64,000 nt of DNA from Symbiodinium natans (taxonomy: Eukaryota > Sar > Dinophyceae > Suessiales > Symbiodiniaceae), in the NCBI GenBank assembly GCA_905221605.1, contig CAJNDS010000082.1:1-64000 (forward strand). Reading direction: 5' to 3'. Under the pieces are notes generated by a model. That model saw only the letters and a list, made by a program, of their open reading frames with translations, was not told the DNA's origin and ran no database searches. The translations under genes were made by a program, and so were the position numbers. Below, piece after piece: positions 22,333-33,783 of the stretch; within the stretch, counting starts at the first letter, position 1, and each line of letters opens with the position of its first letter.

Positions 22333-24643
22333 GTAAATGCCAGACCCTAAACCCTAAACTCCCAGACCCTGAACCCGATGGCATTTGTAAGGGCCACGCT
22401 GGTAGACCTGGATGGGACAGAACCTCAGTCTGCGGGTTCCGCCTACCTTCCTAGATCACTCTAGAGAATGAAGTTGGTGCGAGATGGGCGGGAATTCTCT
22501 ACAATTTCTGCCCTTTGGGTCCCCTGTATAGAAGGCTCCAGTTATAGGAGCTCTACAGGCGACCATACTTTAGAGAATCCCCGTAGAAACCAACGTAGTG
22601 TCGGCAAGTAGTATCAACTCAGCAGTGACTTGCTATCACTTAGCTTCGATCGTAGCATGTGATGTGACCCCTTCCGTTCTACGCCCGCTCATTTCTGGAG
22701 CCGCGTGTTGCAAACAACTAACGTCGCGACCCCTTGCGAGTGTTCGACTGTTTTTTGGCTTCCGGATATTTGAAAACCTTTTCCCTTAAACCCTAAACCA
22801 GAACAAGAACTGCGATGGCGTAACTGGAGCAAAACAGGAACCAAGAAACCCAAATCCTGCAAAGCCACTTTTGGGGCGTGGGGTTTCGGGCTCCGGCCCT
22901 CAACCCTAAACCCAGTCCAGTTGTTTAGAACCTCGTGGCCAAGCCCCAACAAAAAAACTCACACTTGACTTGACATCATACCCAGAGAGCCGTACGGAGG
23001 ATGCCGTATTTCATGATCAGGGGATCCTTCTTTGCTTTCAGGTATGTGAAGCCCTAAAGCCTGAAGCCTGTATTTATCAAGGCTTCTTGGACTCTCTGGT
23101 ACGACCCCCCCCCCCCCTTTTTACAAGGAAGAGAAGTGCCAACAGCTCACTTGGGCCAAGGGCTCACCCTTGGATGCGAACTCGAGGTCGATGTGTGCAT
23201 AGTAATACCTCAGTTTTACGGTCTAGGGTTTAAGTCATATCTAAGGCTGAAGCTTCAACTTATGACTTGAGATGTGTTTTTCTGAAAACGTTTCCCGGAT
23301 TCAGTCGTCTACTCTTGCCAGCGCAGGTTCTCCAACATCCGGAACGTCCTGGCTTGATTCGGAACGGAGCCGTTCTGGGGCACCCAAAAAAAGACCATAA
23401 TTTAGAGAGAAGCCCCGTCAAATGTCATGCTCCCAGTGCAGGCAAGATGCGTGCAGTCGCGGCCTAGAGCAGCATCGTAGGGGGGTGTGACGATGTCAAA
23501 GAAGCAGCAGTCCTGCCATTCGAAGGAAAAACACCGGGTTGAGGGCTAAACTTCAAAGAGCCTGCAGTAGATGTAGGGCTGGCTGAGCTGACACAGGCTG
23601 AGAGAAGATTCTCTGCTAAGAGCAGCATTGCGGAAATTGACCAAGCCTGAGAGCAAAGCTTGTGGGTGACGCTAAACGGGTGGATGTAGTTGGACATGCT
23701 CGGCCACGGCAGCTTTCTTGCCACCAATGCTTCAAGGACATCAAACTTCCAGCCACCCGACAACGCAATCTACATTTCTGCTGCTTCACGGCGGTGGATT
23801 TACCGCATGCTTTACATTTGATGAGTGGAACGTGCTGTTCACCGCTCTGTCACTGATGTACAGAGAATCTTGGGCACTCGCCGCAAACCTACTCCGAAGA
23901 CCGTCTTTTAGAGGGATTCCTAAACCCTAAGCCCTAAACCCTCTTAGTGGGGGCACTTAGGAGACTTTTTGCGTAATGCAAGGAACAAAAAGTGAGAGAA
24001 GATCATTCGGCGAACGAGTTTCGCAGAGTAGGGCTTTGCGGAGTAGGGTTGGTCAGATGTGTCGGGCGGGTTCGGGGCTTCTTGCACAACCCTCATGCGA
24101 GTCTCAGTCAACAGCTGAGGGGAAGGTAGCTCTTGTACAGGAGTTCTTGTGAAAGACTGCAGAAGGGACGCTGATTCTCAACACAATACCCAAAGAGATC
24201 CGAAATCTTGTACCTCAACTCCCACCTCCAAAGCCTCCAGGTAGTGCAAGTTGCCAGCCCGTGGTGAAAGCCAGTACGTCCTAGCGGGTCAGTGGTGCTT
24301 GCGGGACCAAGGCTGGGGGGCCCCAAAAGAAGCTCACTACGCTCTGAGCAGTTCTGGATGTTGGGGTGGTGCAAGGCACCCTCGGAATCAGTGCTCGGTG
24401 CAGGGACACGCCGCTACAAGGTTGAGCATGCCAGCTAAGAGAGATCATCACCTGTTGTATTTGGGGGTTTACGATAACAGGGGACCCAGATATAGATCCC
24501 CAAATAGAAGGATCCCCTTATATGAAGGAACCTAATAAAGTACCCTAATTTCGGAACACCCCATTTAGGGTCGGCTCTCAGCGTCTCAGCAACGTCCTCG
24601 GTTCGGGCCCGTAGACCTGCAGCGAGAATCCGACCAGGGATTT

Positions 24644-24728
24644 GGGTTTGGGTTTCGGTGTAGGGTAGGGGTTTAGGGTTTAGGGTTCAGGGTTCAGGGT
24701 TTAGGGTTTAGGGTTTAGGGTTTAGGGT
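24644..24728 (+). repeat. Interstitial telomere-like tract
   Basis: About eleven TTTAGGG-type units, the last four perfect. It stands 150 bases before the long C tract. Confidence 0.92.
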
Positions 24729-24877
24729 CCGCCGACCCTGGCGGCGTGTTGGATGGGTTTGAGGAGGTGAAAACCTCCCTCTTTCCCTCCTTACAGCACC
24801 AGTGTGCGGGGGGGGGTCGGTGCACAATTTTGTCACCCGCACAGCGTAAACAGGCAGTTCAGCACACGGGGGTAGGG

Positions 24878-25048
24878 CCCAACCCCCCCCCCCCCACCCC
24901 CCCCACACCCCCCCCCCACAACCCCCCCCACCCCCCCCCCCCTTCCCCTGCCCCCCCCCCCCAAACCCCCCAACCTGCCCCCCCCCAACCTGCCCCCCCC
25001 CCCCCCCCCACCCCCCCCCCCCCCCCACCCCCCCCAACCCCCCCCCCC

Positions 25049-25105
<57 letters not shown>

Positions 25106-25190
25106 CCCCCCCCCCCCCCTCCCCCTCCCCCCCCCCTCCCCCCCCCTCCCCCCCCCCCCACCCCCCCCCCCCCCCCCCCCCCCCCCCGCC
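24878..25190 (+). repeat. Long near-pure poly-C tract
   Basis: Roughly 310 bases are almost only C, broken by single A or T bases, with A-containing units (CCCCACCCC, CCAACCC) on the left and T-containing ones (CCTCCCC) on the right. Long proline and glycine frames here are products of the tract. Its length could be an assembly or read artefact. Confidence 0.9.
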
Positions 25191-25337
25191 GTCTTTTTGG
25201 CTTGCCCCCTAACCCCCTCCAAACGTTTCACAGAACTCTGCCGAGCAGGCTGGGATGATCTTCGAACCATGCGAGCGGGTTTAGACCTCTCAACTATGCT
25301 CCAGCGGGGTCGGCGGCTTGAGCCGGAGGCTCTTAAA

Positions 25338-25362
25338 TTTAGGGTTTAGGGTTTAGGGTTTA
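25338..25362 (+). repeat. Interstitial telomere-like tract
   Basis: Three perfect TTTAGGG units to the right of the C tract. Confidence 0.9.
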
Positions 25363-25792
25363 GAACCTTTACGTTCCTCGTGAGCGCCAGAAACGAATCT
25401 TAGGATGTTTATTGGGGAGTTTGAAGTGTAGGGTTCAGGATGTCGAGCCTTACGAGGTGGTTTTAAGTTGGCTAATACGAAATTAGACTTGCCCCCAAAC
25501 CTCGTCACTTCACGTCAAACGAGGCTCCGAAGGCAAGAGTAAGAAACAGAAAGAACACTTGAGAGATCCTCACGCACGAAAACTCAACAAAGAAGGAGAC
25601 ACAAACATCCTTCCTACATAGGCGCGCACCTTCTTTTCTTGCGACGATGCGAAGCATTATCCAAGGTTGGAACAAAACAGCAGCGCAACCCTACCTGTGC
25701 GAGCTAGCAAATGAAGGAAAGAGAAAAAACGGAGACTAGGGTGCACTGCAAAACGTGAATCCCCACCTGAAAGGCAAGTGCGCTTAGTCTCC

Positions 25793-26299
25793 TTACTGCC
25801 AAGGATCTTTCTGCCGCAAGCAGCCTGCTGCATATACAGTCAGACCTACGCCCAACAGCTCTTGCAGAACAATGCCTTTGAACTCTTGCAGGTCGAAATG
25901 CCTCCGCCGACTTTCTGTGAAACCTGCATAGTTCCCATTCGTGAGGGCATCCGCCTCCCGGTTCTGCAGCAACCAGTGTAAGCGCAACTCTGTACCCGAG
26001 CGCTGCAGCTGCGTCGCAAGCTCCATCAGAAAAGCGCAGAGCAGGAAACTGGTGCTCAGCAAGCGCGCCACGACATGTGTGCTGCCCAGGTTGTTGGTGC
26101 CCACCGAACATTGTGTTCTCCCAGCCTCAGCTTTGGGAACCCCAAATACCACCACTGCTGCAAGCGTCGCAAACAAATCCAACGAAGCACTGAGACGATA
26201 GGATTCCCCACTCCCGAACAACCAAGGTGCGTTCTGGAGCGTCAGCTTCTCTGAGAACCAACGACAGCGTGACGTATCAACTCCCCTTCTCCCACGCAC
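25793..26299 (-). pseudogene. Retroelement RNase H domain (decayed)
   Basis: The 168-residue frame carries an RNase H-like domain of the type found in DIRS-like and related retroelements. Residues 13-50 read CRWFSEKLTLQNAPW, then SLDLFATL, where the acidic helix residue normally sits. Residues 67-72 read GTNNLG, where the family has TDN; the catalytic aspartate codon is asparagine (26093-26095). Residues about 79-95 include LLCAFLMELATQL. EADALTN (about 25937-25957) keeps the last acidic residue. Its upstream partner, the RT thumb, is in another frame, so a frameshift lies near 26280-26299. The internal ATG is not a credible natural start. It degrades the RNA strand in the intact family; this copy should be inactive. 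Confidence 0.65.
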
Positions 26300-26655
26300 T
26301 GATGACCAACTGGAGCCAATCTTTGGCAGAGGGTACGTTAGGAAGCACAGCTATCCGAGCGTACAATGGCCGCAAGAATGGTCGCAGATGCCCCAGCGCC
26401 GTGAGAGCAAAGGATAGCCGCCCCAAGACCGCCCTCAAGTCTGCCACTCGCGCATGCCCACTGCTCACTGTCGTGTCCAGCCATTTGATCAGCCACGCTG
26501 CGCAGCGCTCCGAAACCTCCAGCGATCTCTGCTTCAAGGACACAACCACCAGCCCTACCCACTCAAACTCACCACCGCCTGAAAATTTTTCGCCACAAGA
26601 AAGGAACTCCAGCACAACGTAGAAGAACACATTGAGAACGATGTAGTCAAGCCCG
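26277..26655 (-). pseudogene. Reverse transcriptase thumb/connection fragment
   Basis: The minus-strand frame reads EFLSCGEKFSGGGEFEWVGL, then about 40 residues later RVADLRAVLGRLSFALTAL and HLRPFLRPLYARI. This order (end of palm, a W-V/I-G turn, then a helical G.L......RPFL.PLY region) is the thumb part of retroelement reverse transcriptases related to DIRS and hepadna-like RTs. The catalytic YxDD region, expected upstream, is absent. Sequence beyond about 26655 is the AGCATTTT array instead. It leads directly into the RNase H fragment after a frameshift, so both were one polyprotein. Confidence 0.6.
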
Positions 26656-27312
26656 TGTCGGCGCATTTTTTCAACAACGTGGAGGATTTTCGAGCATTTG
26701 GGAATTTGCAGCATTTTCGAGCATTTCTACAACAATCCAAAGCATTTTGGTTCGAGCATTTTACAGTACTGTCAAGCATTTCGAAGCATTTCTGCAACAA
26801 TTTGGAGCATTCTGAAGCGTTTTCGAGCATTGTCGAACATTTTGAAGCAGTTTCAAAGCATTTTTGGCGCAATTCTGCAACGATCTGGAGCATTTTGAAG
26901 CATTCTCAAACCTTTCGAGCATTTTGTAGCATTTCTCATTTTCAAGCATCTTCGAGCATTTTTATTTTCAAGCAGTTTGAACATTTTATTCTGCAACAGT
27001 CTACTTTTAGTTAGCAGTTTCGAACATTTTTCAAGCAATTATACGACATTTTTCATACATTTCTGCAATAATCTATGCATTTCTGTCAATCTCGAGCATT
27101 TTGGAGCATTTTCAAGGATTTTTGCATTTTGCGAGCATTTTGGAGCATTTCTACAACAGTCTAGAGCATTTTGGAGCCTTTTCAGGCATTTTCAAACATT
27201 TTCAAGCATTTTTGATTCATTACAGCATTTTGGCGCATTTGTTCAACAACGTGGAGGATTCTCAAGCACTTTCTAGATTTTCGAGCATTGTGTGATGCAT
27301 ATTGCAGCATTT
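26655..27312. repeat. AGCATTTT-type degenerate tandem array
   Basis: Units of about 9-20 bases built on GAGCATTTT recur with inserts such as CTACAACAATC and CTGCAACAG. The 28-bp sequence at 26661-26688 is repeated at 27233-27260 with one mismatch, so the array is bounded by copies of one unit. Frames reading KCSKMLQN or EHFGAF are products of the repeat. Confidence 0.85.
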
Positions 27313-27445
27313 TGGTAAAGCCTCTTACACCCCCCTTGCAACCTCCGTTGACACCCCCCCTGACACGCCCCCGAAACCACCCTTAAAACCCCCCTTGCCC
27401 CTCCCTTACACCCCCTTTACACACCCTTACACCTCCGAAGCCGTG
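27313..27445 (+). repeat. C-rich ACACCCCC/CTTACACC tract
   Basis: Degenerate CA/CT-interrupted C runs with CCCTTACACC words. It lies between the AGCATTTT array and the protease relic. Confidence 0.7.
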
Positions 27446-27559
27446 AGCAGGCAGGTGCATCCGACCTGACATCCTCTCGTGAAGTTCGGTTTTGCTCTGG
27501 GCAGGGCTCATTGAGTGGAAGGCCTTGAGCAGACAGGGGCCTTCGACAGACCGCCAGCC

Positions 27560-28353
27560 TTGAAGTGAATCAGAGTCGACGCAGTGGGGACGTCAGGAAG
27601 GTCGGTCGTGTCCTCTGAAAGCAGGAGGTCAACTTTGTCTGTGAGCCACAATGCAATGCAGCGCTTGCAGTCAGTGTGATACGCTTCAGGCGCGAGAACT
27701 GATCATTCCGGGACAACAATGATGCGGACCCTCCGCGTGCGAGCAAAAGATCGCAGCACAAGGTCAGAACCGTAGGCTGACGCGGAAGCGAGGGCCTTCA
27801 GATAATCCTCCCAGCTGTTTAACTTCCGTGTCCGTTCCAGACTTTTGGAAATATTCAGCATGCTTGCAGTAGTGCTCAATCACACTGGTGCGAAGTTCCC
27901 CAGCGTGAGGAATGCGCGGCTTGAGTCCAAGTGCCTGGAGGCCAGCAGAGACCGCATGAAAAACTCATGCCCCATCACGCGGCTGCGGCTTCAGGGTCAT
28001 CTTTCTGGCCATTGTTTTGGCCCGCTTGGCCTGACCCTCTTTTTTGCCAACGGCAGCCCCGTGTGGGGGGACGCAGGCAACGCTGCGGCAACAGGGTCAA
28101 GCGCAGAAGGGGGGAAACTGCAGTGGCACAGACACGGATCCACGGATGGGCCTCTGCTCTTTTTGGTCCCTTCTTGGCGGGGCCACAGACGCCCATGAAA
28201 CCAAAAAAATTTGTCTCCATCCTTGACAGACAGAGGAACAAGGTCTTGGTCAGCATGTCTGGAGGCAGCACGGAACCAGAAGGTCTTGCCAGCGTGTGTG
28301 TTGCGGTGTCGGATCAGCGTGATCTGATCAAATCCTGTTCCAGAACGATCCAA
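27560..28353 (-). pseudogene. OTU-type cysteine protease pseudogene
   Basis: Read on the minus strand, a basic linker (KKEGQAKRAKTMARK, ending near 28.0 kb) leads into RDGA-stop-VFHAVSAGLQALG (27979-27926). Then come PHAGELRTSVIEHYCKHAEYF and, after a frameshift near 27815, WEDYLKALAS and YGSDLVLRSFARTRRVRIIV (27813-27706). These match the order of the OTU fold: the DG.C.F.A catalytic-cysteine loop, the R..V..Y helix, the W..YL..L helix, YGS.L.L.A and the I.VV strand. The cysteine position is a TGA stop (27965-27967). A second TGA follows at 27703-27705. The expected C-terminal histidine is not visible in RCIALWLTDKVDLLL. The upstream part (to 28353, another frame) is W/F-rich and may be the N-terminal part. 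OTU proteases cleave ubiquitin conjugates; this copy cannot. Confidence 0.65.
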
Positions 28354-28448
28354 ACCCTAGCAACAAGCTCACCTTCAGCGCACCCCGTGCATAGAGCACA
28401 ATCTCCTTAATAAGGACGCCTTCACAAGACTCCCCTTACTTTGAGACC

Positions 28449-28477
28449 CCCCCCCCCCCAAAAAAAAAAAAAAAAAA
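28449..28477 (+). repeat. Poly-C/poly-A junction
   Basis: About 13 C followed by about 18 A, then A-rich sequence to 28520. Confidence 0.9.
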
Positions 28478-28889
28478 CAGGACAAAAAAGAAAAGAAACA
28501 TAAAGAAAAGAAAAACAAGAACCCTAAAACCTAAACCCCGATGGGCCCCGTCCTTGAAACGTGACGTTCAAGCAATGGCCAATCTATGCTAGGGAAAGGT
28601 TAGAAGAACCTGTCAGTTTCGATTACCCAAGCCCTGCACCTTCAGATAGTCAGATCTAGATATGGACATAGATAGAGATGTAAATATATGCATCAGTATA
28701 TATGGCCCCAGGGAACTCGAGCTTGGGACAAAACGTGAGGATTCGGGCTAGTAGGGAGACCGGGGACGGGAGCGTTCTGCAGCCCTTGCCTCCGACGCGT
28801 AGACTCGAGCAAGCTGCCTGTGCAGGATTGGGGATTAACACAGTCCCCTTCAAACAGTTTAACCCCCCCCGGTTCTGGCCATGCCTATG

Positions 28890-29365
<476 letters not shown>

Positions 29366-29816
29366 CTTTTTTGGTCCTAAATGGTCTCCAATACCCCATG
29401 TGTGGGGGGAGGGCCTTACGATGTGTTGAGTGTTTGATTTTTTAATTGCGGCGATTGGGGTCTCTGAAATGCCCTTGGCTCTGATCGTGGTCTTGGGTTT
29501 TTCTCAGCCCGAGAACGTACATTCAACTTCACCTAGACCCTCTCTGCGCGGTTGGGCCTCTTGCAGCCTGTGCCTACTTGTGGGTACCCGAACATTTCAA
29601 CCTTCCAAAGATGGGGATCTTGCAGGTTTTCTCATAGCATCATCGGGGCAAAAAAAGAGCGGGAACACAGCCTTGTTGGGCTAGTTGTTCGCTTCCTTGT
29701 CGGATCCCTGGACCGGTGCATGAGATCATATGTTCCTCCTGCTCCGTGGCTCTGGCGCCTGAAAGATAAAACACGCGTCAAAGATTCATGCGTGCGGGGA
29801 CAGATGACCAAAGAGG

Positions 29817-29892
29817 TGTGTGTGTGTGTGTGTGTGTGTTGGTGTGTTGGTGTGTGTGTGTGTGTGTCGTGCGTGGGTATCGTGTGTGTGCG
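29817..29892 (+). repeat. (GT)n microsatellite
   Basis: Interrupted GT repeats with GTTGGT variants. Confidence 0.9.
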
Positions 29893-30221
29893 ATGGACTG
29901 GCCACTATCCCCAGATGCCCAGGTTGAAGCATTTCATCCAGCGAGGTGCAGAAACCCCGCAAACCTCCCACGCATTCTCCGACCCACAAGCCACAGCCCC
30001 AGTAGACACGAAACTATTTTTTGTGGGCCTGGGTGGTGGTTGTTCCTCGTCCGAAAGCACGCTGCCTGCATCGTCAACTTTACAAGAAGGAACGGGCTTG
30101 GGTAGACCATATTCTTAAAATACTACATGATGTTCTACACACAACAATATATAGTATCTAAAGGATTTCAATAAGGTACCCCTAGTTTCGGAAACCCCCA
30201 TATCCCTGAACTGAACATAAG

Positions 30222-30275
30222 GGGGATATATATATATATATATATATACATAACACATATCTACATATATATACA

Positions 30276-30342
<67 letters not shown>

Positions 30343-30404
30343 GTTTGTATATGTCGGCGTTGTATAGGGGAACAAGATTCAGGGTCCCTTCTAGGGGTCC
30401 CTCC
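30222..30404. mobile_element. Family H right arm with expanded TATATG microsatellite
   Basis: AGGGTCCCTTCTAGGGGTCC (30381-30400) matches the right arm of the copy at 36425-36529. In both copies the sequence before the arm is a TATA repeat ending in (A/C)AAGATT. Here the repeat has grown to about 120 bases with ten or so TATATG units (30278-30341). The left arm is not recognisable. Confidence 0.55.
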
Positions 30405-30465
30405 TTCAATCCCGTAACATCCCTGCCCAACACCTCAAGGTGTTGGACGCACTCCGCACGAGTGT

Positions 30466-30642
30466 AATATAGGGGCCCTTAATACTTAGAATAGGGGTTT
30501 GGGGGGTTATTCTAGTAGAATAATAAAGGGACTCTAAGGGAATATTATCGGTAATTATAAAGGGGCTCTAAGGGAGCATTATCGTACAATTCTAAAGGGA
30601 CTCTAAGGGAATACTAGTGGTAATTATTCCGACCCCTATATT
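30466..30642. mobile_element. Family A element with three internal tandem units
   Basis: Terminal inverted repeats AATATAGGGG (from 30466) and CCCCTATATT (to 30642). Inside, AAAGGGACTCTAAGGG-type units start at 30525, 30559 and 30594, so a 34-35 bp segment is triplicated relative to shorter copies. It is intact at both ends. Confidence 0.8.
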
Positions 30643-30719
30643 CGGGGGCATTCTGGCAATGCTCGGCTGGGGCTTTGTGGCGAAATCCCATCCTTCGCAC
30701 CGAAACCCTCAAGCCTGAG

Positions 30720-30878
30720 TTTCGGGTTTAGGGAAAGTAGGGAGCTTAGGGTGTAGGGTTTAGGGACATTAGGGTGTAGGGATATGAGGGTGTAGGGAAA
30801 TCAGAGTTTAGGGATACGAGTCTTAGGGAAATTAGGGTTTAAGGAAAATTAGGGAAATTAGGGTGTAGGGTTTAGGAG
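30720..30878 (+). repeat. Variant telomere-like array (GGGAAATTA/GGGTGTA)
   Basis: GGG-spaced units alternate between GGGAAATTA, GGGTGTA and GGGTTTA. The spacing differs from the usual heptamer tracts, so this is a separate, partly homogenised variant. Confidence 0.7.
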
Positions 30879-31533
30879 AAATCCTCAAAGCCTGGGGTGC
30901 ATGGACTGGCCTTCCGGCGGAGGGAACGCGGGCGGCGGAGGCTCGAGATCGAACTGCGCGGCGGGGCAGGGAAGGCTCCCCGATGCCTAAACCCCAAAAC
31001 CCAAAACTCAACACCCTAAATCCCTAAGCCCTAAGAGTTCGAAGAACATGAAACATGAGGGATCTTAATGGTTTGGCTCATGCAAAAAGTAGTAGTGGTA
31101 TGATAAATAATTAGGTGTAAGAGTTCAATACTAGTTTTTTACAAAAGACATAGCAAATAGAGGGTTTGACAGGTCTGTGCTGGAACTTGAAGTCTGAGGG
31201 TCTTAGGCTTCTGTAGAACAGGTGAAACCTAGGGACCATCTTGTTTGGCGCTGGCTTTGGGTGCCAAACTGTTTGAAGCCCTTAACCCGACACCCGAAGT
31301 CCCAAACCCCAAGCCTTAAACCCTGCGGGGCTCGAGGCTTCAGCCCTCGACCCTCAGAGTTCTCTTGTAAAATACCCTCAACTCCCCATACGAAAGCAAT
31401 GCATCCCAAAGAAGCATGCTATAGGGTTTAGGGCTTCGGGTTTAGGGCTTAGGGTTTAGGCTATCATGGCACCATTTTCCACACAAGGGCAACGCAGTTG
31501 ATCCGCCTTCTTGCTGTGGCAGAAGCTGCCTCC

Positions 31534-31621
31534 TAGAACCCTAAACCCTAAACCCCAAACCCTGAACCCCTAAACTCTATCTAAACCCTAAACCCTAAAT
31601 CCTAAACCCTAAACCCTAAAC
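31534..31621 (-). repeat. Interstitial telomere-like tract
   Basis: About eleven CCCTAAA-type units. A TTTAGGG tract of opposite direction lies at 31430-31462. Confidence 0.92.
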
Positions 31622-32340
31622 AACCGGAACAGCTGCCAAACTCGAAGACTCGAAGCGCCCTTGGACTTAAGGAGCTTGTCACTGCAAGGAAACCCCCTGT
31701 TTCTGTACATGTCTGCGCCTATGCGAATGGGGGTAGCGGGGGTAAAGAGCATGTCGGGAGCGCAGAGGAATTCGAGGCTTTTGCGGCTTCGGACAGCCAT
31801 ACCGGGGTTAAGGGTTTAGGGTTTAGGGGCAGTGCGTGAGCTGTCGAATATCTACACAACCTCAGCGAGCGTGGCAAACCTTGGCTAACGGACGCGTGCA
31901 AGAGCATGTTCTTTTAGAACGCGCGTGCATGAATTGGTTGCCAACAGCTTCACGCATTAGCGAATTTGCCGGCACCGCGAAGCTTGGGCGTCCCTCTGCC
32001 GGATATGCCTCGTAAGCCAATTCTGTGCTGCCGGTGTCGTCGTAAAGGGCTTCTCTGACACAGGGTTCACACATATGTGCCATTGACATCTTTCAGGGTT
32101 GCCAAGAGAGGTAAAACGGATAAGTAGGCTGATGCCTGCGATCCTTGCCCTGCATTCCAGAATCCAAGAGTCCTGAAAAGGAGGTACGAGCACGACTGAG
32201 GTGCACAGCACTAAGACAGCACTAGAAGTAGCTGCTGCATTCAGTTGTGTTCTGGCAAGTACGCATGACGCATCTAGGTCTTCGGGCTTTGGACCATTCT
32301 TGAAGTCTATGGTGGTTCACGGGCTGAGGCTCGTTAACAG
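31622..32340. other. Non-genic stretch
   Basis: Overlapping short frames occur on the minus strand at 31862-32211 without a recognised domain. No repeat except a short TTTAGGG pair near 31810. Confidence 0.45.
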
Positions 32341-32342
32341 TT

Positions 32343-32420
32343 ACATATATATCTGTATATATATGTATATATATATGTATTTATGTATATATATATATAT
32401 AGGTATATATATATATATAC
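32343..32420. repeat. (TA)n/(TATG) microsatellite
   Basis: Alternating TA with GTAT interruptions. Confidence 0.92.
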
Positions 32421-33725
32421 TTTTTTTAATTTGGGACGACATCAGTCGGATACCCAACCTTCCACATTCTTCTTGGGAACCGCCGCCAGAAAAATGGCAG
32501 GGTATCCTCCTCCATGCTCCCTGCTAGGAATTGAGCTCCGTTCCTTGAGAACCCTCGTGCTAGGAGTCCACCACCTTCAAGACCACGTGAGGAACTTCGG
32601 TCTTCGTCAGAGGCCATCAAAAACCCTAACCCCAAGCCCTAAACCATGATCTTGACAGGTGTGTGCTTGCCCATGCCAGCGCAGAGCAAGTATAACGTCC
32701 TTTATGCATGGGAATGTTTGGAGATATGGGCAAACAACGGAAAGACGCCTTGATTCCGATTCGGAACCTACTTATGGACCCTGAAGCACCCAACCCCAGA
32801 ACCCAAAACCCCAAAACCGCCCTAATCTAGGGGTCGGAGTAGTTGCCAATACCATTCCCTCATAATCCCTATATAAGTGTACTTTAATTTCAAACCCTGT
32901 TCTAATTATTGAGGCCGCTATATTAAGCCCCAAGGAATGTCCCTCTCCGCATTCGATCCTCACGCCACCAACTCCTCCACCTTGTGATGCGGGGGGGGGG
33001 GGGGGGGGGAGCATTTTTTATCTCATCGAGGGGTTTAGGAAAATAAGGGAACCCCTAAGATAGCCCCCAAGAGTAGGATTCCCTTCTAATAAGGACCCCA
33101 AGAAGGTAACTACCCCCTAATTTTCGAAAACCCCCGTCTTAAGAATCGGAAGCTTAGGGCTCAAGGGAACTTCCAGCTGCAGCGAATCCCCTTGCCCTGA
33201 AGCCCCAAGGCCCTAATGGTATCTGACCTGAACTTCTAGAAGGGTTGAGGGCTTGGGCTTAGGGCTTCGTGCCACAGCCCTGAACCAGCGGAGTTTCCGG
33301 AAGCCCAAGCTTCCACTTGTTGAAAGACCAGCACCCGGAAGGTTCTTTGTAAGGCATGAGGGAACTCGGAACTCCGCAGAACAAAGCAAATGAACGACAA
33401 GAAGCCCCCTGCCCTAAACCCTACACCCTAGGCTCCGAGCATCCCAACCTCTCTACTCAGAGCCAGTACCCCTGCCGCCGTAAACCCAAAACCCTAGGGG
33501 GAACCGCATCAAGTTTGCCAAGAAGCCTTGCCCATCCCGAACATCGAAAAGATCATGCTCCCTCAGCAGCCGCCGAAAAACCCTGCAACCTGTAAAGCCC
33601 TAAAAAAACTGCCAAAGGCCCCAAACACCCTCAACCCCAAAAGAGCCCTTAAAAAACCCACCCCTAAGCCGGAGCCTCATCGGCGCCCAAGGCTGGGGCC
33701 TTTGCTTGGAGCAAAGAGAGAGGGT

Positions 33726-33783
33726 TTGGGGGTTTAGGCTTTGGGGGTTTAGGCTTTGGGGGTTTGGGCTTTGGGGGCCTAGG
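33726..33783 (+). repeat. Tandem TTGGGGGTTTAGGCT units
   Basis: Three to four copies of a 16-17 bp unit that itself looks like two telomere-like words. Confidence 0.8.

Noticed and set aside
24746-25270. Proline- or glycine-rich long frames
   Set aside because: They are direct translations of the poly-C tract.
26655-27312. Frames in the AGCATTTT array resembling coiled-coil proteins
   Set aside because: All frames and both strands give similar periodic peptides, so the repeat itself is the cause.
31862-32211. Two overlapping minus-strand frames with a protein-like appearance
   Set aside because: No domain could be named and neither frame extends; left as non-genic.
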